Below, piece by piece: positions 31,220 to 40,722 of a stretch of 64,000 nt of DNA. The translations under genes were made by a program, and so were the position numbers. The notes under the pieces were generated by a model. It did not search any database and was not told the origin of the DNA. It worked only from the letters and a program-made list of their open reading frames with translations. Each line of letters begins with the position of its first letter. The stretch's first letter is position 1. The stretch covers positions 1,302,001 through 1,366,000 of the forward strand of contig NC_088937.1 of assembly GCF_033473495.1 (NCBI RefSeq). Direction: 5' to 3'. This stretch comes from Cercospora beticola. Lineage: Eukaryota > Ascomycota > Dothideomycetes > Mycosphaerellales > Mycosphaerellaceae.

Positions 31220-32248
31220 CTATGCCGCCCTGCTCTTTGGTCGTCCACTTCCGACTCTTCTCGCTTGTGGGCGTTGAAGGTGCTCGGCTGGGATCCAGCT
31301 CTCATCGTAGCCCTTTGACGATCCAGAAGTAACAGCTGGGCCATCAGCACCGACAACAGAGACCTGTTCGCTGGGGTCTACTGGCTTGGAGCCAGCAGTC
31401 GAGCGCTTAGCACGCTCCCCGCCCTTACCACCTCGCTTCTTCTGTGGGAACAATGTGGTGATCCAGGTGTTGTAGATGAAGTAGACGGTTCCACCAAAAG
31501 CGGCGAGGAGGAACAGGTAGAGGAAGATGCTACGAACATAGTCAGCACATGCTAGAAGGTTGTTTGAGTGGTCGGGACTTCTCACATTTGAGGATCCAAG
31601 AGGGACGTTGGAGCTTCCACTACAGACACATTCTCGCGGAACACGGTCGAAGTAAAGACTGCTGGGCCTCGCGTAATGATTGCGTTGACCTCGAGCAAGA
31701 TATCCTGAGGCTGCATGATCGTCGCATAAGCGTAGGTGAAGGTCTCAGAGGTGTGCGGTGCGATGCTCTTCCCAAATCTGGCAGCAGTCAAGTTGCGAAT
31801 GCTCTGAGGCGGGTCAGGCGCGCCAACTTGGCCAAGTGGGCTGTATAGACCCGCAACAGCGGCCAAGACATTGATCTCGGTGTCCTCGTTGTTGGTGATT
31901 GTGATCAAAGTGCGTGTCGGACGTCCATTGACGAGCTTCACACCAAAAATCTCGGCCTCTGGGAAGGACACATTGAAGCTGGCCTTGAGCGGCTTTTGCT
32001 GCTGTTCTGCTGCCCACGTCTCTTTGCCCGATTCCATGAATTTTTGCATGTCCTCGATTGACAGGTCTGCGATATTGGGTTGTTCCGCATCGGCCGCGAC
32101 ATCTTCGACCTGTTCGCATAGCATCAGAACCGTGACTCGCTGGAGAGGTGTATTTCGCCAGCTTGCATACCTTGACATTGTCTTGAGCCAGAACATTGAC
32201 AGCACTGAACGCTGCGACGGCGAGCGTCGCAAGCTTGAAGGAAACCAT
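31220..32248 (-). CDS. IRC22: IRC22-type ER membrane protein (TRAP-alpha family)
   Basis: Exons 32248..32171, 32109..31586 and 31529..31220 (minus) give 303 residues. The start MVSFKLATLAVAAFSAVNVLA is a signal peptide. The lumenal part holds a beta-rich domain with FNVSFPEAEIFGVKLVNGRP, then LITITNNEDTEINVLAAV and FTYAYATIMQPQDILLEV, as in the alpha subunit of the translocon-associated protein. A single membrane segment (FLYLFLLAAFGGTVYFIY) crosses the third splice junction. The basic cytosolic tail ends with a stretch typical of the family, SWIPAEHLQRPQARRVGSG. Fungal Irc22 is an ER protein whose deletion alters recombination foci; its relation to TRAP-alpha suggests a role at the translocon. 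Confidence 0.88.
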
Positions 32249-32481
32249 TTCGGCGAAGAGGGTGTGGTGAATGAGGAAAGTCAATGGCAGAAGCTTGCGG
32301 AACAGAGTCGAGATGGACACCTTGACCATCGCTTGCTCGTGCCGAAAGAGGGTCTTCTTGGCACGACTAGTTAGGTGCACGGACCATGATGGTGCAATGG
32401 ACAGTAGAGAAGTGGTCGTTCAAGTTCACCTCTACAACATGTCATCTTTCTGGAACTCTACAAAAGCATACTTCTGTCAAT

Positions 32482-32982
32482 TCAATAGCCAGTTCCTGCA
32501 AATACTCCCACCATGTACTGTTCAATTTCATCAACATATTCGTACTGCTTACTTGCCTCCACCGATGACTTGGCCCAGTCTACCTTTTGCGCCGAAAAGC
32601 ATTCAAATACGGGCTTAGGAACCTCGTCGAACAGACCGAGCGCAATGACACTCAGAGATGGCTCCGTTCGCGTCGGTCCGCCCACTGGACTTCCACATTC
32701 GCCACAGAATGATCTCCCAACAGTTCTACCGCTTCGAGATTTTGTGTCGATAAAAGTCTTGAGTTTCCCCTCCGGATCATGGAGCTGGACCTGAGACGTA
32801 GGTAACATGAGGCATGCAAGCCCTGTCGCCGAGCCTGAGAATTTGCGGCAGTTTATGCAATGGCATATGTGACCTTGAGGTTTGGCATGGAGGTCGTAAG
32901 GCAGTGTAAGTACAAGGCTGATGGAGCCACAGAGGCAGGTTCCAGTGTAGGTCTGTGTTGATTGGGGTGTACTGTCTGCCAT
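32482..32982 (-). CDS. GFA/CENP-V-family zinc-binding protein
   Basis: Single exon, 166 residues from ATG at 32982 (A at -3 and G at +4); an in-frame ATG at 33027 would add 15 residues that do not look conserved. The zinc-ligand pattern of the glutathione-dependent formaldehyde-activating (GFA) fold is complete: GTCLCGSI, then ICHCINCRKFSGSAT, and FCGECGSPVG. These place the usual cysteine pairs for one structural and one second zinc. Many fungal members of this family have no known substrate, so a reaction with S-hydroxymethylglutathione should not be assumed. Cytosolic, no leader seen. Confidence 0.86.
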   Translation of the reverse strand: MADSTPQSTQTYTGTCLCGSISLVLTLPYDLHAKPQGHICHCINCRKFSGSATGLACLMLPTSQVQLHDPEGKLKTFIDTKSRSGRTVGRSFCGECGSPVGGPTRTEPSLSVIALGLFDEVPKPVFECFSAQKVDWAKSSVEASKQYEYVDEIEQYMVGVFAGTGY

Positions 32983-33674
32983 TGTGAAGATGGTTGGGAG
33001 TTCTGACGCGCTGACGAGCATCTGCATTGTGGTCTTTCAGCCTTTTAAAGAATCTCCTGCGTTTTCGTTTCTGATATTACGGAGTGGGGCCGATCACAGC
33101 TGAGAAGGAAGACCGCACCCGGTCCGGATGTTGCTGTAAGCCCTTCTCTCACGCCTGCAGCCTACGACTCAGCTGAGAAGCACCGGGCCTGACAAGCGGG
33201 TATCGATCAACCAAGCTGGGAACAGTCCTTCGTCTTATCTTGTTGTTCCCAACCCGGCCTTCCTGCAGCGTCTGGTAACACAAAATCACAAGCGGATGGC
33301 GCTTGGGAGAATTAGTGAGTTCCCCTTTTATTTTCGAGCCTCGTAACTGAGCTCAAGAGCCAACAAAGCTGTCGCTATGATGGCTCATTTCCTGCTGTCC
33401 GCGGATACGAAAACGATGACGACCCGATCGTGAGTTATGGTGCTGCCTGATTGTCGCCTGTTGATGAACGTTGTTGGCTCCACTTTAGCACCTGTGACGC
33501 TGTGAGCTCCATCGGTCCAGTGTGCAATGGGGAATCTGATACGAAGGCGGATGAGCTCTGCGTCTCAGTCGATACAGCGAATGAGCAGAGAATATAATAC
33601 AAGCGCTACACAAGCCCTGCGTGGCACATAAAGTCGCTACTATGCTCCGAAACTGTACAGTCCATCTTGATCTC
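32983..33674. other. intergenic, no gene seen
   Basis: This 692-bp gap lies between the GFA gene's promoter and the 3' end of TOM22. Nothing recognised. Confidence 0.55.
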
Positions 33675-34236
33675 TTACAATGCTGGCTTTGCGCCGGTCT
33701 GGCCACCCGGCTGTGTGAGAAGCTGTGCATATCTGTTAGTATCCGTATGAAATATGCGATCGCCTCATTATCCAGTTTCAATGAGTGTTCGCTCACCTCG
33801 TTCGCACTCTGCTGCATTCTCATTTCCCGCTCCATCTCCTGCACTTGCTGCTCCTCGCTGAAAGCCAATGCCCACGGCACACCAAGCAGCAGTGCGCTCG
33901 TGCTAATCACCCACAAACTCTTCCCGCTGAATCTGGCGGCACTGGTGGCCCACGAGTATGATGTTTCGGCAATGTTGTTGATGCGTTTGCGATACGTCGG
34001 AGGAACAATGTCTTTGAGGGCGTACACGCGGTCGAGGAGCGATTCGTCGTAGGCATCATCGTCGTCGACGTCTGAGACTTCGGATTCCGCTGATGGGTTG
34101 CTGTCAATACCGATGTTCAACTGCAATGACAGAGACCATGCGTACCATCATCCGTGTCCCATTCGTCCTCGTCGTCCTTGGGGCCCTGCTGCGAGGCAAA
34201 GAGCTCCTCGTCGGGCACTTCTTCAAGCTTGACCAT
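33675..34236 (-). CDS. TOM22: mitochondrial import receptor subunit Tom22
   Basis: Exons 34236..34146, 34071..33797 and 33722..33675 (minus) give 137 residues, the usual Tom22 size. It starts MVKLEEVPDEEL with an acidic cytosolic domain (KDDEDEWDTDD). The core SLLDRVYALKDIVPPTYRKR precedes the single membrane anchor (GKSLWVISTSALLLGVPWAL). The short third exon supplies the family's ending, LLTQPGGQTGAKPAL. An AG at 34121 would make a 25-nt intron and break the frame; the AG ending at 34072 gives a 74-nt intron and keeps phase. Tom22 is the central receptor of the outer-membrane TOM complex. Confidence 0.94.
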
Positions 34237-34501
34237 ATTGACTGTGCTGGGCGGAGAAGTTTGAAGTGTTTCGGATGAATGCGCGTCGGTGCAGGATGAT
34301 GAAGCAGAGGCACGTGTCGATAGTGTTCTTTGCTTGAAGCTGCCAGGGAAAGTTTTGGGAGAGACAGCCACAGCTTGCCCCGAGCGTTCTTGCGTCAAGA
34401 CACCAAGTTCTATTCGAACATTATGAAACGCAAGGCCAATATAGGCTGCAATCCATATAAATACTATGTATACCCAATGAGGCGCTATCTAGCATCCAAA
34501 C

Positions 34502-34897
34502 ATGTCCCATCATCGCCGCAACACATCTCACTTCGAATGGAGTACGGAATTTGTGAATCTTGCGGACATTCAAAAGCAGATTCGTATGCGCCACACTAGC
34601 TCCACTTTTGACGCTCTTTAGCGTTGGCTGACTTGCGACTTCACTGCAGTGGTCAACGCCGAAGTTCTCTTTCCTACACACTCTGACCTACGAGTCATCA
34701 CTGGAAAACTGTCCCAGACTGCCCGATATGCTGCGGTAGTTTCACGAGACGATGCCACACCAGGTCCGAATGCGACAGGCGCTGCTTTTCGGATTGTCGC
34801 TCAAGGACCGGCGGAAACTGACAGAAGATTGGCTGTGATGAAATTGCTTGACGATATTGAGAGAAGGATCGCGACAGAGATCATGGATGCTAGATAA
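34502..34897 (+). CDS. small hypothetical protein, two exons
   Basis: Exons 34502..34583 and 34650..34897 join over a 66-nt intron (gtatgc..ctgcag) that contains a good branch site (ggctgac) and removes an in-frame TAG at 34619. The product has 109 residues: MSHHRRNTSHFEWSTEFVNL, then VLFPTHSDLRVITGKLSQ and a carboxy-terminal helix AVMKLLDDIERRIATEI. I do not recognise it. It is soluble-looking, without leader or membrane segment. It is divergent from TOM22 (265 bp between starts). The clean intron is the best argument that this is a gene; upstream exons cannot be excluded. Confidence 0.5.
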
Positions 34898-36312
34898 GTC
34901 AAGGTAATGCAGGCGCTCGGGAAATCTTGGCAACAGCGTAATTGTGTATGATGATCGCCCGCAGGTAGTCCAAAGTGTTGGCGCAGCATGCTATAGACCA
35001 ACTATAATCACTCGCTTGATGTTATTCCTCCTTGACAAATCTCACAAGTGGGGATATCAATGCAATGGCCTGGAGACTGGGGGTTCGAAATCTGGCCATC
35101 GGCCATCGAATGCCCACGCAAGACCTGCAAACATGCCAAAACTCGTTCATGCAAATCTCTGTCAGTCCTATCAAGAGGCGCCGCTATGATTGTAGCTCGC
35201 GGGAGGTCAACGCGTTTATCACTGAGGGCGTGCGTCCATGAAGTCCACAGCGGAGTGTCGCGCTTTGCACCAAACATTCTGGGTCGGGTCGTGTACTTTA
35301 TGTACGCGAAGAGTGGCTCAGTGATAATGCAACCCAGCGTGTTCCGCTTTCGCGGGTCCGCTCCTTCTATCGTGCTGCATGAATTTGACTCCAACAGTCG
35401 TTGCACGCAGAACGCAGCGAGTTCAAATGGCTTTCTGCTAGGATTCTTATGTTTGGTGGTCGAAACGGCATGGAATTCTGCTTACAGTTGTGCGTTCTGA
35501 CACTCGACACATTCTCCTCTGCACCGTAGAGAGATATTCTGGTCAAGGGCCTGCAAATACCCCCCAAGGAACACACAGTACACGCTGCCACTCATGAGTG
35601 GAACTCTCAGTTTGAATCAGGGCCTGCCATTGTACCTTGGTCCATTGCGACGACGCATAATTGCATATCAAATTGATATCGAGAGCAGCAGTCTTCGCAC
35701 CTCGATCGGTAGCTCTCTCCGACACGATACGATCGAACAGCAGTAATCGACTGTAATCTGGTTTCATCGCCTCTCGAACACGGGTCAGAATTTCCCGTGC
35801 TTTATTCCCCGCCTAGGCATAGATAACGGCAAATTTGAAGTAAATCTTCACGCCCTTAACAGGACTCGTTTCGAAGGAATTGTGTGGCATCAGCTCGATT
35901 GAAGGGTGTAGATGCACAGCCGACTCTTGCAAGCCATGGATTTCTTCTTTCCGTTCTTGCAGTACCCCTCTCGCAGACGTCGGGCGAGGATCTCGCTGCA
36001 ACGTATTCGCGCGTTGAACCAGGCCTACTAAGGTGGCCAACCTCGGGTCGTGCAGATTTTGAGGCAGCGCTGCGGCTGTCACAGCATGTGAAGGCCAGAG
36101 GGATCCCCCTTCGACTTCACTTCTCACAACCCCCGTTTGCTCCAGGCAGCCGTGCACTGATTTGAGCCTGACGCAGGCGTGGCTTTCCAATATTTGCAAG
36201 CCAAGCCCAATTCCAGCAGTTTCTGGTCGTTCGCACACCATGGATTCAGTCTTACTGACTTCGAACATCTTGAACCGCGGCAACACCACCAACGAACCTA
36301 CCGTACTTGGAG
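34898..36312. other. intergenic, no gene supported
   Basis: This 1.4-kb stretch has open frames up to 159 codons on both strands (for example 35048-35500 plus and 35813-36292 minus), but none has a recognisable domain or plausible composition. No repeats noticed. Confidence 0.5.
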
Positions 36313-36990
36313 ATGGCGCTCCACCAGGCCAACCTGGGCGCCTCTGCTCAAGATCAGATCGCCGCCATTCTGGCCCGCGAGGGCTTTGAGAATGTCATTG
36401 TCACTTTGCACGCTACGTCAGTGCAAGTCCCAGCGCAAGTCCCAGAGCAAGTCCCAGCGCAAGTCCCAGCGCAGGCACAAACACAAGTGAAAACAACACT
36501 TGATCCAGTCTCTCATGCATCGACCAGCAGCAATGCCACGTAAGGTTGCACACCTTCGAATCGGAACAAGATGGGGCTGACAGCCCATGTTAGACAAGCC
36601 GAGCCAACATACAGTATCGCAATCAAGGTCGGATCGAGGGTGGAGGCATACAAGAAATGTACCGAGCGCTGGATGAGCTTCTTCCAGCACATGGCGTGCC
36701 AGGAGATGAGTGCAAACGAGCGAGCCGACTTCGAAAGCGTCCGAGGTATGGTGCAGACAATCAAGAAGATGGTGGAAGCGAACGGCAACCTCTACATCCC
36801 GCGCGAAGTCCGAGACGACATTAGGCACGACCTCTTCAGCCGCCGCACAGTCTCGGCGGAGTACTTGGGTCATTCAGCTGCCGTCCGCCCACACCCAGAC
36901 TCCCCACTGGCGCATGGCAACCGGGGTCACGCCTACTTCCAGCGAGCTATACGCGAAATTGGCTGTCTGGTCGATGACCTGCCGGCATAG
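36313..36990 (+). CDS. hypothetical protein with QVPA minisatellite repeat
   Basis: Exons 36313..36539 and 36594..36990 join over a 54-nt intron (gtaagg..gttag) that fits the phase exactly; 207 residues. After MALHQANLGASAQDQIAAIL there is a tandem QVPA/QVPE repeat encoded by four 12-bp units at 36424-36471. Exon 2 has a helical, charged region: YKKCTERWMSFFQHMACQEM, then RADFESVRGMVQTIKKMVEA. A nearer acceptor (exon start 36584) would shift the frame. No signal peptide or membrane segment. Family unknown. The stop codon lies inside the left arm of an inverted repeat. Confidence 0.6.
36424..36471 (+). repeat. 12-bp coding minisatellite, four units
   Basis: Units caagtcccagcg at 36424, 36448 and 36460 are identical; the unit at 36436 ends ag in place of cg at its last two varying positions (caagtcccagag). 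It is followed by a degenerate half-unit. Frame is kept because the unit is four codons. Confidence 0.85.
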
Positions 36991-37053
36991 ATCTTGAATT
37001 CAGAACTTGAATCCGGCCGAGGTGAATTGAATATCCAAGATTCAAGATCTATG
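36986..37053. repeat. 14-bp perfect inverted repeat, 40-nt loop
   Basis: catagatcttgaat (36986-36999) and attcaagatctatg (37040-37053) are exact reverse complements. The left arm contains the stop codon of the upstream gene (36988-36990). The words cctgccggc (36978-36986 and 37055-37063) flank it as a direct repeat. Confidence 0.75.
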
Positions 37054-37497
37054 GCCTGCCGGCGGGTGTCTGAGTGAAAGTCGCATGGCAGCGCTGGTGA
37101 GGGATTGACTTGAATCTTCGGGCGATCATGCGAGTCGTCGATGCAGCTCGTACGATGCATCATATTGAATCGATGCACGGAATACGAAGGAATAGAACAC
37201 GAAGAGTAACAACAAGCGCAGTCGTAGAATCTTTGTCGAAGCACAAAGCTCATGTGTTCAGACATGTCGTTCCATGCGAAGCCGAGAGCGACGTCAGCAA
37301 CCTTCCCTTGCCTTCCGCGTCTGCCACAACGACCACGTTGATTGCCCTGCAACTAACAGCTGTTCACTGCTGTCCCAACGCACGCGCATGCACGACCGAA
37401 CATTCTCTCGCGCCATGATAGTCACACCATAACCCCACCGACGTTGCTCTCCGTGCCGCCGCCCTTGCTTCCACATCTCACCACTGCCTGCGCAGCC
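36991..37497. other. intergenic, promoter of E2 gene
   Basis: This 507-bp stretch holds the right half of the inverted repeat described above and the upstream region of the E2 enzyme gene. No further gene seen. Confidence 0.55.
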
Positions 37498-38349
37498 ATG
37501 TCGACTACGGGACAGTTCTCCTCCAAGAACCCGACCATTAAGCGCATTCTCAAAGAAGCATCGGAGCTCGCTAACTCACCATCTTCCGACTTCCATGCTG
37601 CCCCGCTCGAGACCGATCTGTTCGAATGGCACTTCACGCTCCGCGGCACTTCGGACTCCCCGTACGAGGGCGGCATCTACCATGGCCGCATAGTACTCCC
37701 ACCAGCTTACCCGCTCAAGCCGCCTTCATTCCGCTTCCTGACGCCCTCCGGTAGGTTCGAAGTGAATCGCGAAATCTGCCTGAGCATCTCAGGACATCAT
37801 GAGGAAACATGGCAGCCCGCGTGGGGCATACGAACTGCGCTTGTGGCGATCCGGAGCTTCATGGATACCGATGCGAAGGGGCAAGTCGGTGGTATGGACG
37901 CCTCAGAAGATGCTCGAAAACGGTGGGCAGCGCAGAGCGGAAAGAGTAAGTGTGCAACATGCGGAAAGACCAACGAGGAGATTATGGCAGAACAAGACGA
38001 GGCAGTGAAGGAAGCAGGCGGAGAGTCGAAAAACGATGTTGTGCCGGACGAGCTACGCCTAGCATACAGAGAGGATCTCAACAAGCCTCAGAATGGAACT
38101 GCTGTCGACGCAAACGGAGGCGTTGCACAACCCGCCGCCAGCGCCCCACAGGTGATAGCCGCTCCTGCAGTCCAGCCCGTGCAGCCACCAACTCCTGCAA
38201 CAGTAACAGCAGCAGTCAACAACCCACCAGCGCCTCAGCCTCAACTAGTTCAACGACCACAGGACGAAATGCCCGCCTGGATCGACAAGGCCATATATGG
38301 CATTCTCACAGTCCTTGCGTTCATCCTATGGCAGAAGATGGTCGGCTGA
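37498..38349 (+). CDS. tail-anchored ubiquitin-conjugating enzyme E2 (UBC6/UBE2J type)
   Basis: Single exon, 283 residues. The E2 fold is clear from KNPTIKRILKEASEL through SPYEGGIYHGRIVLPPAYPL to RFEVNREICLSISGHHEETW, with catalytic Cys at residue 94. As in the UBE2J class, the active site is followed by HHEETWQPAWGIRTAL. A CxxC pair (KCATCGK, about 162-168) lies in the linker, then a Pro/Ala/Gln-rich stretch, and one membrane segment at the very end (AIYGILTVLAFILWQKMVG). The layout predicts an ER tail-anchored E2 working in ER-associated degradation. The longer UBE2J1-like linker distinguishes it from classic Ubc6. Confidence 0.92.
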   Translation: MSTTGQFSSKNPTIKRILKEASELANSPSSDFHAAPLETDLFEWHFTLRGTSDSPYEGGIYHGRIVLPPAYPLKPPSFRFLTPSGRFEVNREICLSISGHHEETWQPAWGIRTALVAIRSFMDTDAKGQVGGMDASEDARKRWAAQSGKSKCATCGKTNEEIMAEQDEAVKEAGGESKNDVVPDELRLAYREDLNKPQNGTAVDANGGVAQPAASAPQVIAAPAVQPVQPPTPATVTAAVNNPPAPQPQLVQRPQDEMPAWIDKAIYGILTVLAFILWQKMVG

Positions 38350-39077
38350 AGCCGGTGGTCCTGGTTATGTCATTTGGAAACAATCTGATCAGACATTTGA
38401 ACGTCCAAGGCAATGAAGCTGAAAGTGTCACATGTCTCAAACTGATGTCCGGAACACAGCGGGGCGTCAAAAGATTGCGGTGTCTTTGGCTTTCCACCAG
38501 AGTAGATGAACCATACCAAGAGCTGTGTCTCTGATCACGAAATCTTGCAGACGCGGCGCCAGAGCTGCCGCTAGCACAGTCACGCATACCATGACCAACG
38601 GCTATGAATAAGGAAGGGTATCTAGTCGTGCTTCGGTCCAGGACCAATTCTACGTCGGAATGGTCTGTGCTATAGGTGAAGAGCGCTTCGGCTTCTGGCA
38701 AGAGCATCCCTGGTCGCAATTTCGAATATTTCAGTGTTCTTTGCCGGTTCCATTGAGAGACCTCTACATTTGGGAGAACAGCGTATTCTCGTCGCGAACG
38801 ACTTGCCTTGGGTAATGGAGGCTTCAGCATCAAGTTAATATGGAAGGGAAGTGACCTGTTGAGTCGGTTGCGGGAACTGAGGCACGAAACATGAGTGAGA
38901 TACCAACGAGGCAGATCATCTTTCAACAGCCGAAAGCGATTCAATAAGGTGTAGGTACAACTAAGCCGCCAATTGCAAATCTGCAAATAAAATCTGGGAG
39001 TCGGAAACGGCTTTGCTCGGAAGCATTCACTCAGTCTCATATGCACGCACTGCTGTCCCATACGCCACACTTTTTCC
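38350..39077. other. intergenic between convergent genes
   Basis: This 728-bp gap lies between the E2 gene and the convergent FAR-17a-like gene. An open frame on the minus strand exists but lacks any recognisable features. Nothing else seen. Confidence 0.5.
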
Positions 39078-39959
39078 TTAGACTCCATCCCCTTCGGTCT
39101 GGGTACCCGATGTAGCATTCGACACCACGCGCTTGCTCGCACGACCTCTCAGCAGCCTCTCACGCACCCAAATGCCAGCCCACACCACACAATAGATGAC
39201 CACCATGCCTCCCGCGTATGCCAGAATATGACCCATAATGCTTCTCCATTCCCATTTCGGGTCCATCCACTCATAGACATAGAATCCCTGGTCCACTTTC
39301 GTAACGTATGCGAGTCCCAAGTATAAGGAGAGTCCCAGTAATACTACCGACAGATGCGGGACGAAAGGAGGCGGCTTTACAGCACTGCAGATGATCTCGA
39401 GTATTGCGAAAATACCGTTGAGACCGTGGACTGAGATATTGATCCATCGCGTGAAGGCCTTCGTGCTTGACCAGGGAGGAGCGTACATGCTGCTCCAGTA
39501 GACGATACTGACCAGGAACGGGTAGGTGATAATTGTGGTGTGCCAGAGAGAGTGAGCGAATTGGAGCAACCGGGGCAAGTCATCGTGAAGGTGGCTTTTG
39601 CCTGTTGGAGCTCTTCTGGCATAGGTGAAAGTGTGCCAGGAGGAGACCATGAAGTAGAAAGCTTGTGACCAGAATTCAATGAACGTGAAGAAACTGAAGG
39701 ACTTGGCGATGAATCCTCGATCGAGGATTTGAGTATAGGGAGGAATGTTGACATCGCGGAGTTGGTTGTGCGCCTGTTCGTATGCTAGCCAGGAGTAGGC
39801 GACGATGATGGTCATCCAGCAGTAGAGAGCGATGATAGCTCGTGCGTAGGCAAAGGTCTTTGGCGAGAGGAATTGTGAGCGGACGTATGTCGCTTCGGGG
39901 TCGAAGTCCTTCCTCGATTTTGGATATCCGAATGAAGCGAGTGACATTGCGTTGTACAT
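39078..39959 (-). CDS. FAR-17a/AIG1-like integral membrane protein
   Basis: Single exon, 293 residues from ATG 39959 (MYNAMSLASFGYPKSRKDFD). About six membrane segments follow; visible ones include TFAYARAIIALYCWMTIIVA, SFFTFIEFWSQAFYFMVSSW, HTTIITYPFLVSIVYWSSM and HILAYAGGMVVIYCVVWAGI. The spacing of an H near ARRAPTGKSHLHDDL, WHTTI and the NISVHGLNGIFAILEI segment resembles the FAR-17a/AIG1 (androgen-induced gene) family, some animal members of which hydrolyse fatty-acid esters of hydroxy fatty acids through a Thr/His pair. The reaction in fungi is unproven. The tail is basic then acidic (RASKRVVSN..GDGV). Confidence 0.75.
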   Translation of the reverse strand: MYNAMSLASFGYPKSRKDFDPEATYVRSQFLSPKTFAYARAIIALYCWMTIIVAYSWLAYEQAHNQLRDVNIPPYTQILDRGFIAKSFSFFTFIEFWSQAFYFMVSSWHTFTYARRAPTGKSHLHDDLPRLLQFAHSLWHTTIITYPFLVSIVYWSSMYAPPWSSTKAFTRWINISVHGLNGIFAILEIICSAVKPPPFVPHLSVVLLGLSLYLGLAYVTKVDQGFYVYEWMDPKWEWRSIMGHILAYAGGMVVIYCVVWAGIWVRERLLRGRASKRVVSNATSGTQTEGDGV

Positions 39960-40722
39960 TTTATGCCTTTGTTGCTCGTTTTGCGGTGAAGAACGGGGTT
40001 GGGAGAGACTCGGATTATAACGTCGAAGCAAGCCAAAGATGCTCGAGTGTTTTCACTATACCATAGAGCCAGTGCCATTTGGATTACCAGACAGCATGCC
40101 ATGTTGTGACTTCCACGACAACATTCACTACTTGTCTTCACGTGAAACCCTGCTGCTTGCCCAACACATATCTGCCCCTGATAATAGCCGAAGTGGAGGA
40201 TACATATAGAAGCTCGCGCAAGTAATATAAGAGTATTGGAACATAATATTGAAGTCGAGAGGCTTTGTAATGCAAACCATGTTACAGCGCGTGATCGGAT
40301 AGTTGTACTTTCGTGTCTGTCCGGCTGAGTCACCGCGATCTTCTCTATCTCCGTTACACGTGGTTTGTCGAGACAAATGTTTGTCAATCTTTACATCCAC
40401 TGGGCTGACTGACCGATTTGGTATCGGACAATAGGGGCTTGGTGAACCTGTACGGAACCACCGACAGTGTTCGCAACTGGTTTCCAATCGAGAAGCGTTT
40501 GACCATCAAGGGCGTCGAAGCAGTAGCACTGCTCGAGCAGACATTGATTGCGATTTCCGTGAACCTAGAGACCAGTTGCGGCTTGAATGGCTCATTGAGT
40601 GCGGTGTGCCGCTTGAAGTGCCTCGGCTCCTAATGCTTTCGTCGTTTGCATGGGGCGTATCGATGCTAGGCTAAAGCTGCATTGCCCTGTTTCAGCCAGT
40701 ACTTTCTGTTGAAATACATATC
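39960..40722. other. intergenic, no gene seen
   Basis: This 763-bp gap lies between the FAR-17a-like promoter and the 3' end of the regulator gene. Nothing recognised. Confidence 0.55.

Noticed and set aside
34072..34145. A 25-nt intron in TOM22 using the nearest AG (34121)
   Set aside because: Too short for a spliceosomal intron and it breaks the frame; the AG ending at 34072 gives a 74-nt intron and the correct phase.
35060..35100. Possible tRNA B box (gggttcgaaat)
   Set aside because: No matching A box, anticodon arm or seven-base acceptor stem could be drawn around it.
35048..35500. 150-codon plus-strand frame
   Set aside because: No recognisable domain, no intron evidence, mixed composition; overlaps other random frames.
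38321..39142. 273-codon minus-strand frame
   Set aside because: It overlaps the end of the FAR-17a-like gene and has no features; translation reads like chance sequence.
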